Source: Acidobacteriota bacterium (GTDB lineage: Bacteria; Acidobacteriota; Terriglobia; Terriglobales; Acidobacteriaceae). From it: a stretch of DNA of 62,763 bases. Shown one piece after another: positions 47,385-55,362 of the stretch. How positions within the stretch are numbered: the first letter of the stretch is position 1; every line of letters starts with the position of its first letter. The stretch covers positions 1-62,763 of the forward strand of contig JABDBE010000013.1 in assembly GCA_013288805.1 (NCBI GenBank), given 5' to 3'. The translations under genes were made by a program, and so were the position numbers. The notes beneath the pieces were generated by a model. It was not told where the DNA came from and did not search any database. It worked only from the letters and a program-made list of their open reading frames with translations.

Positions 47385-48104
47385 ATGGACACAATTCGCA
47401 TCGCCGAACTGCTCCAACCCTTCCTCGCGATCTCGAATCCCGATCCTCTTGAAGATTGTCATTCCGAGCCCTCATCTTGTCATTCCGAGCAAAGCGAGGA
47501 ATCTGCTGTCCTCACCCAAACCCAACTGCAAAACATATCGACGTACATCGATATATTGCTTCGCTGGAACGCCCGTATCAACCTCACCGCCATCCGTGCG
47601 GAGGAAGAAATCGTAACTCGCCACTTCGGCGAATCCCTCTTCGCCGCCCGCCATCTCTTCCCTGAACGTGGGCGCGAGCGTCCTCGCTCGTGCTCCGTAA
47701 TCGACCTCGGCTCAGGCGCCGGCTTCCCCGGCCTGCCGATAAAAATCTGGACGCCCGACATCGAGCTGACGCTGATCGAGTCCAACCAGAAGAAAGCAAC
47801 CTTCCTGCGCGAGGTTGCCCGGCAACTTACATTGACGGACATCAATGTATTTTCCGGACGCGCCGAGAATTTTTCCAACGCACCCGCCGAAGCAGTAACC
47901 CTCCGCGCAGTCGAACGCTTCGAGAGCGCCCTCCCCATCGCGGCCCGCCTGGTTGCCCCCACAGGGCGCCTCGCGCTTCTCATCAGCCAAGCTCAGCTGA
48001 CGCAACTCAGCGACCTCACTCCGGGATTCAAATGGTCGCCCCCGTTACCCATCCCCCTATCCGCAAGCCGCATTCTTGTCATCGGCGTTCCCGAGAAGAC
48101 ATGA
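47385..48104 (+). CDS. rsmG: 16S rRNA (guanine527-N7)-methyltransferase RsmG
   Basis: Methylates G527 of 16S rRNA with SAM. SAM-binding SVIDLGSGAGFPGLPIKIW, TLIESNQKKATFLREV and TLRAVERF are conserved. ATG at 47385 (MDTIRIAELL) is chosen. Residues 25-45, DCHSEPSS and CHSEQSEESAV, come from a dispersed repeat inserted in frame between the N-terminal helix and LQNISTYIDILLRWNARINLTAI. The protein is therefore about 20 residues longer than typical. Located 400 bases upstream of parA, with parS sites between. Confidence 0.94.
   Translation: MDTIRIAELLQPFLAISNPDPLEDCHSEPSSCHSEQSEESAVLTQTQLQNISTYIDILLRWNARINLTAIRAEEEIVTRHFGESLFAARHLFPERGRERPRSCSVIDLGSGAGFPGLPIKIWTPDIELTLIESNQKKATFLREVARQLTLTDINVFSGRAENFSNAPAEAVTLRAVERFESALPIAARLVAPTGRLALLISQAQLTQLSDLTPGFKWSPPLPIPLSASRILVIGVPEKT
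47457..47512. repeat. Dispersed GTCATTCCGAG repeat, double, within rsmG
   Basis: Two GTCATTCCGAG starts (47458 and 47479) followed by CAAAGCGAGGAATCTGCTGTCC. Same family as 19335, 51907 and 61881. It is translated in rsmG as CHSE-P and CHSEQSEESAV. Confidence 0.85.
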
Positions 48105-48297
48105 ACCACGCGAACCAGATCAGGCAACAGCCTTAGCACAGGGTGCACCAAGAAAGTAACAAGTGGGATGGGAACCTAGGAAATTATTCCTTTCTGCAAG
48201 CCAACTCATTAAATTCTGAAGCTGAAGTGATTCCCAGTGCGAAAATGCATGTGCAAACCTCGCAATGTAGGATGCTCCCACGCCCAAGCAGACAAAG

Positions 48298-48313
48298 TGT
48301 TCCACGTGGAACA
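48298..48313. promoter_or_regulatory. parS centromere site 1
   Basis: TGTTCCACGTGGAACA is a perfect 16-base palindrome matching the bacterial parS consensus TGTTTCACGTGAAACA with a symmetrical change. ParB loads here and spreads. Confidence 0.93.
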
Positions 48314-48337
48314 TTCAAGAGACATTCCCCGAACGAA

Positions 48338-48353
48338 TGTTCCACGTGGAACA
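48338..48353. promoter_or_regulatory. parS centromere site 2
   Basis: A second identical TGTTCCACGTGGAACA palindrome, 40 bases after the first, with the same face of the helix roughly four turns on. Confidence 0.93.
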
Positions 48354-48504
48354 TTTCTGTGCAAAAGGCAGGCCAGAAACATCCGTAAGTCGCTATGGCT
48401 GCAACAATATGTCTTAGTGATTACGCTGCACCGAAATCTGTCATTGCAAATGCACAACGGTTCGGCCTATTCTGAATTGGTCTCTCCGATTCTTCAAAAA
48501 CTAA

Positions 48505-49401
48505 ATGGGACGCGTAATCGCGGTTGCCAACCAGAAGGGCGGCGTAGGCAAGACTACGACCGCAATCAATCTGGCCTCGTCGATTGCTGCGGCAGAGGTC
48601 GACACGCTGCTGGTCGATTGCGATCCGCAATCGAACGCCACCAGCGGACTGGGCTTGGTCAAGAATCCTGAACGAATCAGCACCTATCACTTGCTAATGG
48701 GCGAGGCCGCTGCCGAGCAGGCCCTGCACAAGACTGAGCTTGATCAGCTCTGGATCATCCCGGCGCACAAGAACATGATCGGCGCGAACCTGGAACTGAT
48801 CGACGCGGAGCGTCGGGAGTTTCGTTTGCGGGATGCGCTCGCGCCTTTGCGCGAGCGCTTCAAGTACATCGTGCTTGATTGTCCTCCTGCGCTAGATCTG
48901 CTGACGCTTAATGCGCTGGTGGCTGCGGACTCGATTCTGATTCCGATGCAGGCTGAGTACTTCGCTCTTGAAGGCGTGTCGGAGCTGCTCGATACGATTG
49001 AGCGCATCAAGACGTCGTTGAATCCCGAGCTCACGATCGAGGGCGTGGTGCTGACCATGTTCGACGATCGCACCAACCTGGCTCAACAAGTCACAGCGGA
49101 GCTCGACCGATACTTTGGCGAGAAGCTGTGCAAGACCACAATCCCGCGCAACGTACGGCTGGCTGAAGCGCCGAGCCACGGGAAGCCTGTGTTGCTTTAC
49201 GATGTGCGATCGCGTGGTGCAGAGAGCTACATTCAGCTGGCTAAGGAGATCATTGGGCACAGCCTGCCCGCGCAGGAGATGCCTGCGCCGGTTGAGATTC
49301 CTGTCGCGGGTGAGGAGAAGCAGGCGGTGAATGCTCCGCGGTGGAAGCGGTGGATCAAGGAACGGAATAAATTGACGACCATCAATATATTAGATCGATG
49401 A
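48505..49401 (+). CDS. parA: Chromosome-partitioning ATPase ParA (Soj)
   Basis: A 298-residue deviant Walker ATPase that moves ParB-parS complexes. Motifs: NQKGGVGKTTTAINLAS (Walker A with signature Lys), LVDCDPQSNAT, and YIVLDCPPALDLL. The C-terminal 50 residues (after IGHSL) form a Pro/Glu-rich, then basic extension. ATG at 48505; no clear ribosome-binding site. Co-directional with parB, but a small hypothetical gene and a repeat separate them. Confidence 0.96.
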   Translation: MGRVIAVANQKGGVGKTTTAINLASSIAAAEVDTLLVDCDPQSNATSGLGLVKNPERISTYHLLMGEAAAEQALHKTELDQLWIIPAHKNMIGANLELIDAERREFRLRDALAPLRERFKYIVLDCPPALDLLTLNALVAADSILIPMQAEYFALEGVSELLDTIERIKTSLNPELTIEGVVLTMFDDRTNLAQQVTAELDRYFGEKLCKTTIPRNVRLAEAPSHGKPVLLYDVRSRGAESYIQLAKEIIGHSLPAQEMPAPVEIPVAGEEKQAVNAPRWKRWIKERNKLTTINILDR

Positions 49402-49432
49402 GCGTCGATATGTTTGGCCGAGGCTTAACTAA

Positions 49433-49777
49433 GTGGGCGTTGCTAACATGCCCTGGACTCGCTTCTCTTCTCGCTTCACGGGGGTGTTAATGACTGGGAA
49501 GTCAGCTTTGCTCCTTGGCCTCTTCGGAGGCTGGGTCAGTACTCTTTTGGCTTCGGTTCTGATGGTGTACAGGATGGTCGAAGACGTTAATCTTAAGGTC
49601 CCAGAGGCTCAACAGTTCGAGTATGCGGACTGGTATCTGGGGAAAATGGGGAAACTTAAGAAGCAATATCACCGCTCTTATCCCGAGGGCAGGCTAATAT
49701 TGCTGTTCAACATCTGTACTACTGTGAGCGTCGTGTTTTTCTTGGCGTTCATATGGCGGGCTGGATTCTTCCGCTGA
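49433..49777 (+). CDS. Small two-helix membrane protein, unknown
   Basis: A 114-residue protein with two predicted membrane helices (KSALLLGLFGGWVSTLLASVL and LILLFNICTTVSVVFFLAFIW) joined by a loop of about 50 residues. GTG at 49433 opens the frame; ATG at 49448 and 49490 are alternatives. It sits between parA and parB. Base composition resembles the neighbours, but coding status is only moderately supported. Confidence 0.55.
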   Translation: MGVANMPWTRFSSRFTGVLMTGKSALLLGLFGGWVSTLLASVLMVYRMVEDVNLKVPEAQQFEYADWYLGKMGKLKKQYHRSYPEGRLILLFNICTTVSVVFFLAFIWRAGFFR

Positions 49778-49864
49778 GTTGCGCGACGTTGCGTAGGGTC
49801 GGCTATCCCCACGTGATTTTGGTGCGAATTCCTTGCGACAGCTTGGTTGTACGAACGGCCAGCA

Positions 49865-49923
49865 GGTCCTTCGACTCCGTAGCTGATTCGCTTCGCGAAG
49901 CAGCTACTGCGCTCAGGATGACA
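49865..49923. repeat. Dispersed repeat, 'GGTCCTTCGACTC...CAGGATGACA' form
   Basis: GGTCCTTCGACTCCG, a hairpin GCTTCGCGAAGC-like core (GATTCGCTTCGCGAAGCAGC), then GCGCTCAGGATGACA. This is the VILSEA-type sister of the CHPERSE family, just upstream of parB. Confidence 0.75.
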
Positions 49924-49943
49924 AATTTTTCGGGGGAGGGTTT

Positions 49944-50954
49944 ATGACCACGACTGTGGCTGCGGGTACGGACAAGACGATCGACAAAGGGATCGAGAAG
50001 CGACGGGCTTTGGGGCGGGGGTTGGATTCGTTGCTGCCTTCTGGGCCGCGGGTGGTGGAGTCTGGCCCAGCGGGTGGGCCACCCTTACCACAGTCTGGAG
50101 TTTTGCCTGAGGTGCATGCGCAGGCTGCGCGGGGCCAAGCGGTGGTCGAGGTCCCGCTTGAGCTGATTGATGAGAACCCGTATCAGACACGGTATTTCGC
50201 CAAAGATGAACCGGCCTCGGAAGACTTTGTCGCGACCACGCTGGAGGAGTTGGCGGACTCGATCCGGGTGAACGGGGTTATCCAGCCGATCTCGGTTCGG
50301 CCGGGCGCGGAGGGGCGTTATGTTCTGATTCTGGGGGAACGGCGTTGCCGGGCTTCGAAGATTGCTGGCAAGAGCACGATTCCGGCGATTGTGCGCAAAG
50401 TCTCCGATCAGCAGGCGGCGGAGATGACGGTGGTCGAGAACCTGCAGCGGCAGGATCTGAATTGCATGGAGCAGGCGACCGCATTTTCGAAGTTGAGCCA
50501 GGATTTCAAACTCACGCAGGAGCAGATCGGGCAGCGTGTGGGAATTTCTCGCGAATCAGTTTCAAACTACATGCGACTGTTGCGGCTGCCGGATTCGGTG
50601 ACGCAATACTTGCAGGAGGGGCGGCTGGGGTTCAGCGAGGCGAGGGTGCTGTTGACGTTGCTCGATCCGAACCTGATTCCGAAGATTGCCGATGAAGCGG
50701 TGCGGAAACATATGTCGGTCGAGCAACTCGAAGACCTGGTCTTCAACACGAATGTGCCTTTGCAAAAGCAGAAGCAGCCGGGAACGGCGCGCTGGGTCGA
50801 TCCGAATGTGCGGCACGTTCAGACGGAGCTCGAACGAACCTTGGGAGTGCGGGTGCGCATTCGCGATCGCAAGGGCAAGGGAAAGATTGAGATTGAGTAT
50901 GCAACGCTCGAGGATTTTGATCGCGTGGTGGGGATGTTGAAGGGTGGGCGTTAG
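49944..50954 (+). CDS. parB: Chromosome-partitioning protein ParB (Spo0J)
   Basis: A 336-residue parS-binding CTPase clamp. The N-terminal ParA-activating tail (RRALGRGLDSLLPSG) is followed by a Pro/Gly linker, the CTP-binding motif ILGERRCRAS, the EMTVVENLQRQDLN box, the helix-turn-helix around LTQEQIGQRVGISRESVSNY, and the C-terminal dimer domain. GGGGGAGGG before the ATG is a strong ribosome-binding site. Confidence 0.96.
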   Translation: MTTTVAAGTDKTIDKGIEKRRALGRGLDSLLPSGPRVVESGPAGGPPLPQSGVLPEVHAQAARGQAVVEVPLELIDENPYQTRYFAKDEPASEDFVATTLEELADSIRVNGVIQPISVRPGAEGRYVLILGERRCRASKIAGKSTIPAIVRKVSDQQAAEMTVVENLQRQDLNCMEQATAFSKLSQDFKLTQEQIGQRVGISRESVSNYMRLLRLPDSVTQYLQEGRLGFSEARVLLTLLDPNLIPKIADEAVRKHMSVEQLEDLVFNTNVPLQKQKQPGTARWVDPNVRHVQTELERTLGVRVRIRDRKGKGKIEIEYATLEDFDRVVGMLKGGR

Positions 50955-51577
50955 GCGTTAGGCTTCAGGCTTCTGGCTTACGACGCGTGATCGCAGAGTT
51001 TGCGGGCTTGCTTTGCAACCATTCTTTCGCCCTTTCAGGGCTGGTCATTTCTCGATGTTTTACCCACGGCTCGCGCCGTGGGCTGCGTTCTTCCGCCGCT
51101 TCGCGGCTGTCGCCTTAGATTGCCAATTGCAGAATTCAGATTGGCACGAATTCGAGTATTAAATACGTGGGACGTTTGGCGGATTTGGGTCTCGATCTGA
51201 TGTCTTGGGCTGGGGTTTTGTGTCTCATGTGGGAGATGCTTACGATCAGCTATGAGCGGGATGTCTGCCGCTGAATTCGGTTGGGCACGAATCTCGGAAG
51301 TAAACTGTGGGATGGCGGGCCGTCTCCGGAGCGATATTTACGACTTTCTTGGGCGCGATCTCTGGCGTAGCCGATAGAAAGTGGAGTTTTTCTTTCAGTT
51401 GTCAGTTCCTGGTTCTCGGTTCTCAGTTGGGTTGTTGATGAGGCTCTGAAAAATTCGGAAGGAGTTGCGAATCTGAAGAGTAAACTGTGGGACGACTGAC
51501 CGGATTCGGGCGCGACCGAAGGCGACCGTCGCACATGTTCTTAGGGAAAGTGGGATTTTTGTTCGGTTTAGACGGAC
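50955..51577. other. 623-base non-coding region with degenerate repeats
   Basis: No gene seen. It has a perfect hairpin at 51063-51082 (CCCACGGC TCGC GCCGTGGG) and a second at 51095-51107 (GCCGC TTC GCGGC). Three degenerate copies of a roughly 32-base motif ending AAGTAAACTGTGGGA-like (51140-51172, 51281-51312, 51460-51492) follow, plus a GTTCTC-type tract at 51395-51430. The mix suggests remnants or regulatory RNA. Confidence 0.6.
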
Positions 51578-51886
51578 ATGTTCACAGCAGAGGAACAGAA
51601 GGTGCTGCAATCGGTGGCGTTGCAGCTTATGACTGGCGATGAAGTCGTGCTTGACGATGGGCAGAAGTTGCGGGTCAAGCGGGTGGGGAGTGGGCGGTTG
51701 CGGATGGTGGAGTTTAAGTTGGGCGGGCGCGTGTTTGAGGTGATCGAGCAGAATCGTGAGAAGCCGAGCCGGTGGGGAAAACTGGCGCGCGAAAAACATC
51801 AGGTGGTCCAGTTTCGAGATTTGGCTACGCACAAGTATGTCGCCGTGGCGGTGGACGGGGAGATTACGGAGTACGGGCGGGGTTGA
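51578..51886 (+). CDS. Conserved-looking small hypothetical protein
   Basis: A 102-residue cytoplasmic protein, beta-rich by pattern (GDEVVLDDGQKLRVKRVGSGRLRMVEFKLGGRVFEVIEQN, then YVAVAVDGEITEYGRG), after a short amphipathic helix MFTAEEQKVLQSVALQLM. No family named. It stands alone after the repeat-rich gap. Confidence 0.6.
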   Translation: MFTAEEQKVLQSVALQLMTGDEVVLDDGQKLRVKRVGSGRLRMVEFKLGGRVFEVIEQNREKPSRWGKLAREKHQVVQFRDLATHKYVAVAVDGEITEYGRG

Positions 51887-51906
51887 AGTTTCGCGAAAGG
51901 GCGGGA

Positions 51907-51945
51907 AGCAGATTCCTCGACGGCTTCGCCGTCTCGGAATGACAA
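51907..51945. repeat. Dispersed repeat CGGAATGACAAA form
   Basis: GCAGATTCCTCGACGGCTTC, GCCGTCTCGGAATGACAAA: a perfect GACGGC-TTC-GCCGTC hairpin inside. More AATGACAAA fragments follow to 52020, showing local tandem decay. Confidence 0.75.
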
Positions 51946-52131
51946 ACTTAAAATGAATGACAATTTATCGGAATGACAAATTTAACAACCAATGACAAAG
52001 GCCGATTAATGACAAAGCCGATTAGGGAAGCTTAGCTCCATTGACAGGGCTTGGGATCACGGATAGCTTGGTACGCTGAAATTTCTTGCTCGGCCGTTCC
52101 CAGGGCACAATTCTTTTCTGAGGAGAAATCC

Positions 52132-52983
52132 ATGAGACGCTCAAGCCTGATCTGGTTGGGTCTGGCGCTGCTATTCGCGAATGCGGCTGCTCAGACGCCG
52201 GGGTTAACTTTCAAATTCAAGACCATCAATGTTGCGGGGGCGCAAAGCACGGGTATTTATGGAATCAACAATGCCGGGACCATGGTCGGATCATACGTCG
52301 ACAGCGGCGGGGTGCGGCATGGGTTCGAGCTCTCGGGCGGGAAGCTGACAAAGATTGATGATCCGAAGGGAACGGACACCTATTGTTTCGGGATCAACAA
52401 AAGTGGCGCGATCGTGGGCTATTACGCGACTTCCAGCCACACCGCGAAGGCTTTCCTGTATCAGAAGGGAAAGTTCACCAACATTGGCCCGGCGGGAGCG
52501 ACTGGGTCGCAGGCGCTCGGGATCAACGATAGCGGCGCCATCAATGGAAATTTTGCGGACTCGAAGGGTTCGCACGGATTCCTATTGAAGGGCGGGAAAT
52601 ACGCCACGCTGAATGTGCCGGGATCTCAGGGCACGCTGGGCGGAGGTATCAACAATGCAGGAACGATGACCGAGGTCTGGCTGGATGGGAGCTTTGATTC
52701 GGAATCGTCGCTCTATAACGGCAAGAAGTACACAAAGATTAATGTGCCGGGCGAGCCAAACTCGGACGCTGCCGCGATCAACAATGTTGGAGACATTGTT
52801 TATTCCTGGGAGGGCACCGGCGATACTTACGGTGGGGCGCTGCGGCACGCGGGCAAGGTCTACAAGTTTCATGTGCCCAAAGGCGATCGGACTTTCGGCT
52901 ACGGGATCAATGACCACAATGTGATCGTGGGAGCTTACACGGACGATAATGGGGTGCTGAACGGCTTCTCTGCGACTTATTGA
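52132..52983 (+). CDS. Exported HAF-repeat protein
   Basis: A 283-residue protein. ATG at 52132 follows GAGGAG and opens a signal peptide (LIWLGLALLFANAAAQ). The rest is six repeats of about 40 residues built on GINxxGxIVGxY: YGINNAGTMVGSY, FGINKSGAIVGYY, LGINDSGAINGNF, GGINNAGTMTEVW, AAINNVGDIVYSW, YGINDHNVIVGAY. This is the HAF-type extracellular beta-propeller repeat common in Acidobacteriota. Function unknown. Confidence 0.85.
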   Translation: MRRSSLIWLGLALLFANAAAQTPGLTFKFKTINVAGAQSTGIYGINNAGTMVGSYVDSGGVRHGFELSGGKLTKIDDPKGTDTYCFGINKSGAIVGYYATSSHTAKAFLYQKGKFTNIGPAGATGSQALGINDSGAINGNFADSKGSHGFLLKGGKYATLNVPGSQGTLGGGINNAGTMTEVWLDGSFDSESSLYNGKKYTKINVPGEPNSDAAAINNVGDIVYSWEGTGDTYGGALRHAGKVYKFHVPKGDRTFGYGINDHNVIVGAYTDDNGVLNGFSATY

Positions 52984-53045
52984 TCAGGGCGGGCGCAGAA
53001 GGACGCGCCGGTGTCCTCTCAGAAAACAGGCTTATAATGCCGCGC

Positions 53046-53957
53046 ATGAGCATGGGAAAGCTGGTTCTACTGTACGCAGCTTACTTCTTGGGTTGCAATT
53101 CGCTGATGAGTGCGCAGCTTGCTCAGGCCGCCCTTGCCAAAACTCAGAACGCTGGAGTTTGTCGACCATCCTCGTCATCCGTTGGCGAGCAATCTTCCAG
53201 TTCCCAAGTAACTGTAGCCGAACTGCTCTTGGAGGGTGATCTTCATATGGCAATCTCGGAACAGGAGCGGATCGCGGCGTCACTCAAGCGACGGGAGTAC
53301 AGTGGTTCCCCTGAAGGCGTGGCGTCCGAAGTGGCCGAGAGAGTGAGAGCGGCGTGGCAGAATCGCGGATACTTCAAGGTCGAAGTTCAAGAGGACGCCA
53401 AGACGCTGACCAGCGGCCCCGGCACAAATCGGATCGCAGTGGCCGTCCAAGTGGTTGAGGGGCCACAGTACCGGTTGGAGAAAATCACGTTCAAGAACAA
53501 TCGAGCAATAAGCAACGCGCATGCCTTGCGCAGTCTTTTTCCGATCAAGGATGGCGATGTTTTCAGCCGGGAACAGATTGCAAAGGGTTTGGAAACTCTC
53601 AGAAACGCCTATGGGGACATGGGCTACATCAACCTTACGTCCATTCCGAACACCCACCTCGATGAGGCACGCATGCTGATCGGCCTCGATATCGACATTG
53701 ACGAAGGCAAGCAATTTCTCGTACGGAGTGTTAATGTGCTGGGCCTTGACGAGAATGTCTCGCGCGATACGCAAAAGGACCTGCTGGTTAAGCCGGGGGA
53801 CATATACAACAGGAGACTCGCGAGTATGTTCGTCCGGGATCATATCTCGCTGATGCCAGCCGATACATCCCCCGAATCACGCATACACCTGAACCCCGAT
53901 GAGAAAACCGGGACGGTCGTGGTTACGTTTGATTTTCGGTTCTGCCCAACTGAATAA
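53046..53957 (+). CDS. Exported POTRA-domain protein without a barrel
   Basis: A 303-residue protein. ATG at 53046 gives a leader (MGKLVLLYAAYFLGCNSLMSAQ). Two POTRA-like beta-alpha-alpha-beta-beta units are visible. The first carries RVRAAWQNRGYFKVEVQ with VQVVEGPQYRLEKITFKNN. The second carries LRNAYGDMGYINLTSIP, DIDEGKQFLVRSVNVLGL and LLVKPGDIYNRR. BamA and TamA have several such domains and then a 16-strand barrel; here the chain stops after the POTRA region with VVVTFDFRFCPTE. Confidence 0.8.
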   Translation: MSMGKLVLLYAAYFLGCNSLMSAQLAQAALAKTQNAGVCRPSSSSVGEQSSSSQVTVAELLLEGDLHMAISEQERIAASLKRREYSGSPEGVASEVAERVRAAWQNRGYFKVEVQEDAKTLTSGPGTNRIAVAVQVVEGPQYRLEKITFKNNRAISNAHALRSLFPIKDGDVFSREQIAKGLETLRNAYGDMGYINLTSIPNTHLDEARMLIGLDIDIDEGKQFLVRSVNVLGLDENVSRDTQKDLLVKPGDIYNRRLASMFVRDHISLMPADTSPESRIHLNPDEKTGTVVVTFDFRFCPTE

Positions 53958-54063
53958 CGGTCTCGTTTTCTACTCGCGACAGCACGCTCGAGCCGGCGCG
54001 GCCACCCGCGTCGATCGTCGCTTTTTTTCGACACCGTTTACGCGGGCGGCCTCGCATTTCGAT

Positions 54064-54792
54064 TTACATGGCTTTGAAGACGAAGCTGATTTCCTTGGTC
54101 TGGTTTGCGTCGACGATGATGGTCTGCGTGGACGTGCCCAGTTTCTCGTGCCATGCTTTGATGGTGTAGGTTCCGGGCGGCAGATTGGGCAGATCAAAAG
54201 TGCCGTCCGGCTTGGTCACGGCGAAATAGGGATTTTTCAGAACCGCGATGTAGCCTCGCATCCAGGGATGGATGTTGCATCGGACCGGGATTGCGATTTC
54301 TTCTCGCGCGAACGCCTCTTCCTGCTTGGCTCCCGGAAGCTCAGCTTTGTTCCACTCCCGATTGTTGGTTGGGGTGGGATGAATGTTGTGCATAGTCTGA
54401 TCTTCATTCACCACCTCGATGGGCTGGTTGGCCTGTACCGCCAGGACGTGAGGCTGATAAAGACAGCCTTTTTGCGTGATGACCACAGGTTGGGCGGGTG
54501 GATCGAAGGTGCGATCGCCCAAGCCGTCGGAAATGAACACGAGCACGTCTTGCAAGTCACCTTTGGAATCGGTGACGACTTCTGGGGTGGAAATGAGTCC
54601 AGGATGCTGCTTGGCGCAGCTTGGGTCGGCGGCCATGCTGATTGACTTGGCCTTGGGCACGGTTCCTTCGAATTTGACCTTGCCTCGAATGCTGGGGCTG
54701 GTCGTAGCTGGCGCTGCCTTCACGATCTGCCGGCTGGAAATAGAAATAGTCAGGACGAGCGCGATTGCGGCGAGCAAAGTTTTGTATTTCAT
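54064..54792 (-). CDS. Exported cupredoxin-like protein
   Basis: A 242-residue protein with a signal peptide (about 1-27). Residues 35-95 (IRGKVKFEGTVPKAKSI ... DVLVFISDGLG) and 105-175 form a methylamine-utilisation/plastocyanin-like domain. The type 1 copper ligands can be placed: His in MHNIHP, Cys in VRCNIHPWM, His two residues later and Met. The C-terminal KPDGTFDLPNLPPGTYTIKAWHEKLG is a carboxypeptidase-regulatory-like beta-sandwich. Probable periplasmic electron carrier. Confidence 0.85.
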   Translation of the reverse strand: MKYKTLLAAIALVLTISISSRQIVKAAPATTSPSIRGKVKFEGTVPKAKSISMAADPSCAKQHPGLISTPEVVTDSKGDLQDVLVFISDGLGDRTFDPPAQPVVITQKGCLYQPHVLAVQANQPIEVVNEDQTMHNIHPTPTNNREWNKAELPGAKQEEAFAREEIAIPVRCNIHPWMRGYIAVLKNPYFAVTKPDGTFDLPNLPPGTYTIKAWHEKLGTSTQTIIVDANQTKEISFVFKAM

Positions 54793-54852
54793 ACTGCACC
54801 TCGAAGAGGCTTATGCCTCGAAAGTTGTTGTGAGCGCACCTGGCGCGCTCGG

Positions 54853-55143
54853 TTATTCGGCCTGGGGCGTGGTCGGAGTTCGACGGCTGGCGAGAGACCC
54901 GCGATATCCTTCTTGATAGCCGGCTGAGAACAACGCGCGATCTCCGAGTGTTGCCCAACGGCCGCGGGCGACATGGGGTTCGGTGCCAGCTTCGGCGGCG
55001 AGTTTACCCAGATACAATCCGTCGCGAAATGCAGCGTCTGCGTTCTGAACTGCCTGATTTGAATTGTGGTTATCGGTGTTCAGCATGGAGGCTGTTCCCA
55101 TGCCGAGAGTCAGGGCCAATGCAAATAACGAGATGGTCTTCAT
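54853..55143 (-). CDS. Small exported hypothetical protein
   Basis: A 96-residue protein with a signal peptide (MKTISLFALALTLGMGTAS) and a mature domain with ADAAFRDGLYLGKLAAEAG and GDRALFSAGYQEGYRG, two similar helical blocks with a G-Y-x-G pattern. No family recognised. It is 60 bases upstream of the cupredoxin-like gene on the same strand, so the two may form an operon. Confidence 0.7.
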   Translation of the reverse strand: MKTISLFALALTLGMGTASMLNTDNHNSNQAVQNADAAFRDGLYLGKLAAEAGTEPHVARGRWATLGDRALFSAGYQEGYRGSLASRRTPTTPQAE

Positions 55144-55362
55144 GAATTTTTCCTCGATCGGCTAAGCCGATTTACGAAATCTCTTGCGTCGTATGGTGAG
55201 ATTAGGGTGGGCGAGAAGTTACGTTGTCATGCGGCGGTCAGCGGCGAGTCAAATCATCGTCATCTTTTTGTCTCGTTGATTGGTGATTGTCAGGGAATTG
55301 TCATCTGGGATGGACAAAACCAATAAAGCGAAGAGTATGTCTGGCAGAGTATGTCTGGCGGG

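Larger units (their letters stand above)
48105..48504. other. rsmG-parA intergenic region with two parS sites
   Basis: A 400-base gap carrying two 16-base parS palindromes 40 bases apart and, presumably, the parA promoter. No gene is visible; small open frames here have no support. Confidence 0.85.

Noticed and set aside
51250-51534. 94-codon minus-strand frame in the non-coding gap
   Set aside because: It runs through the degenerate repeats and has no ribosome-binding site or motif.
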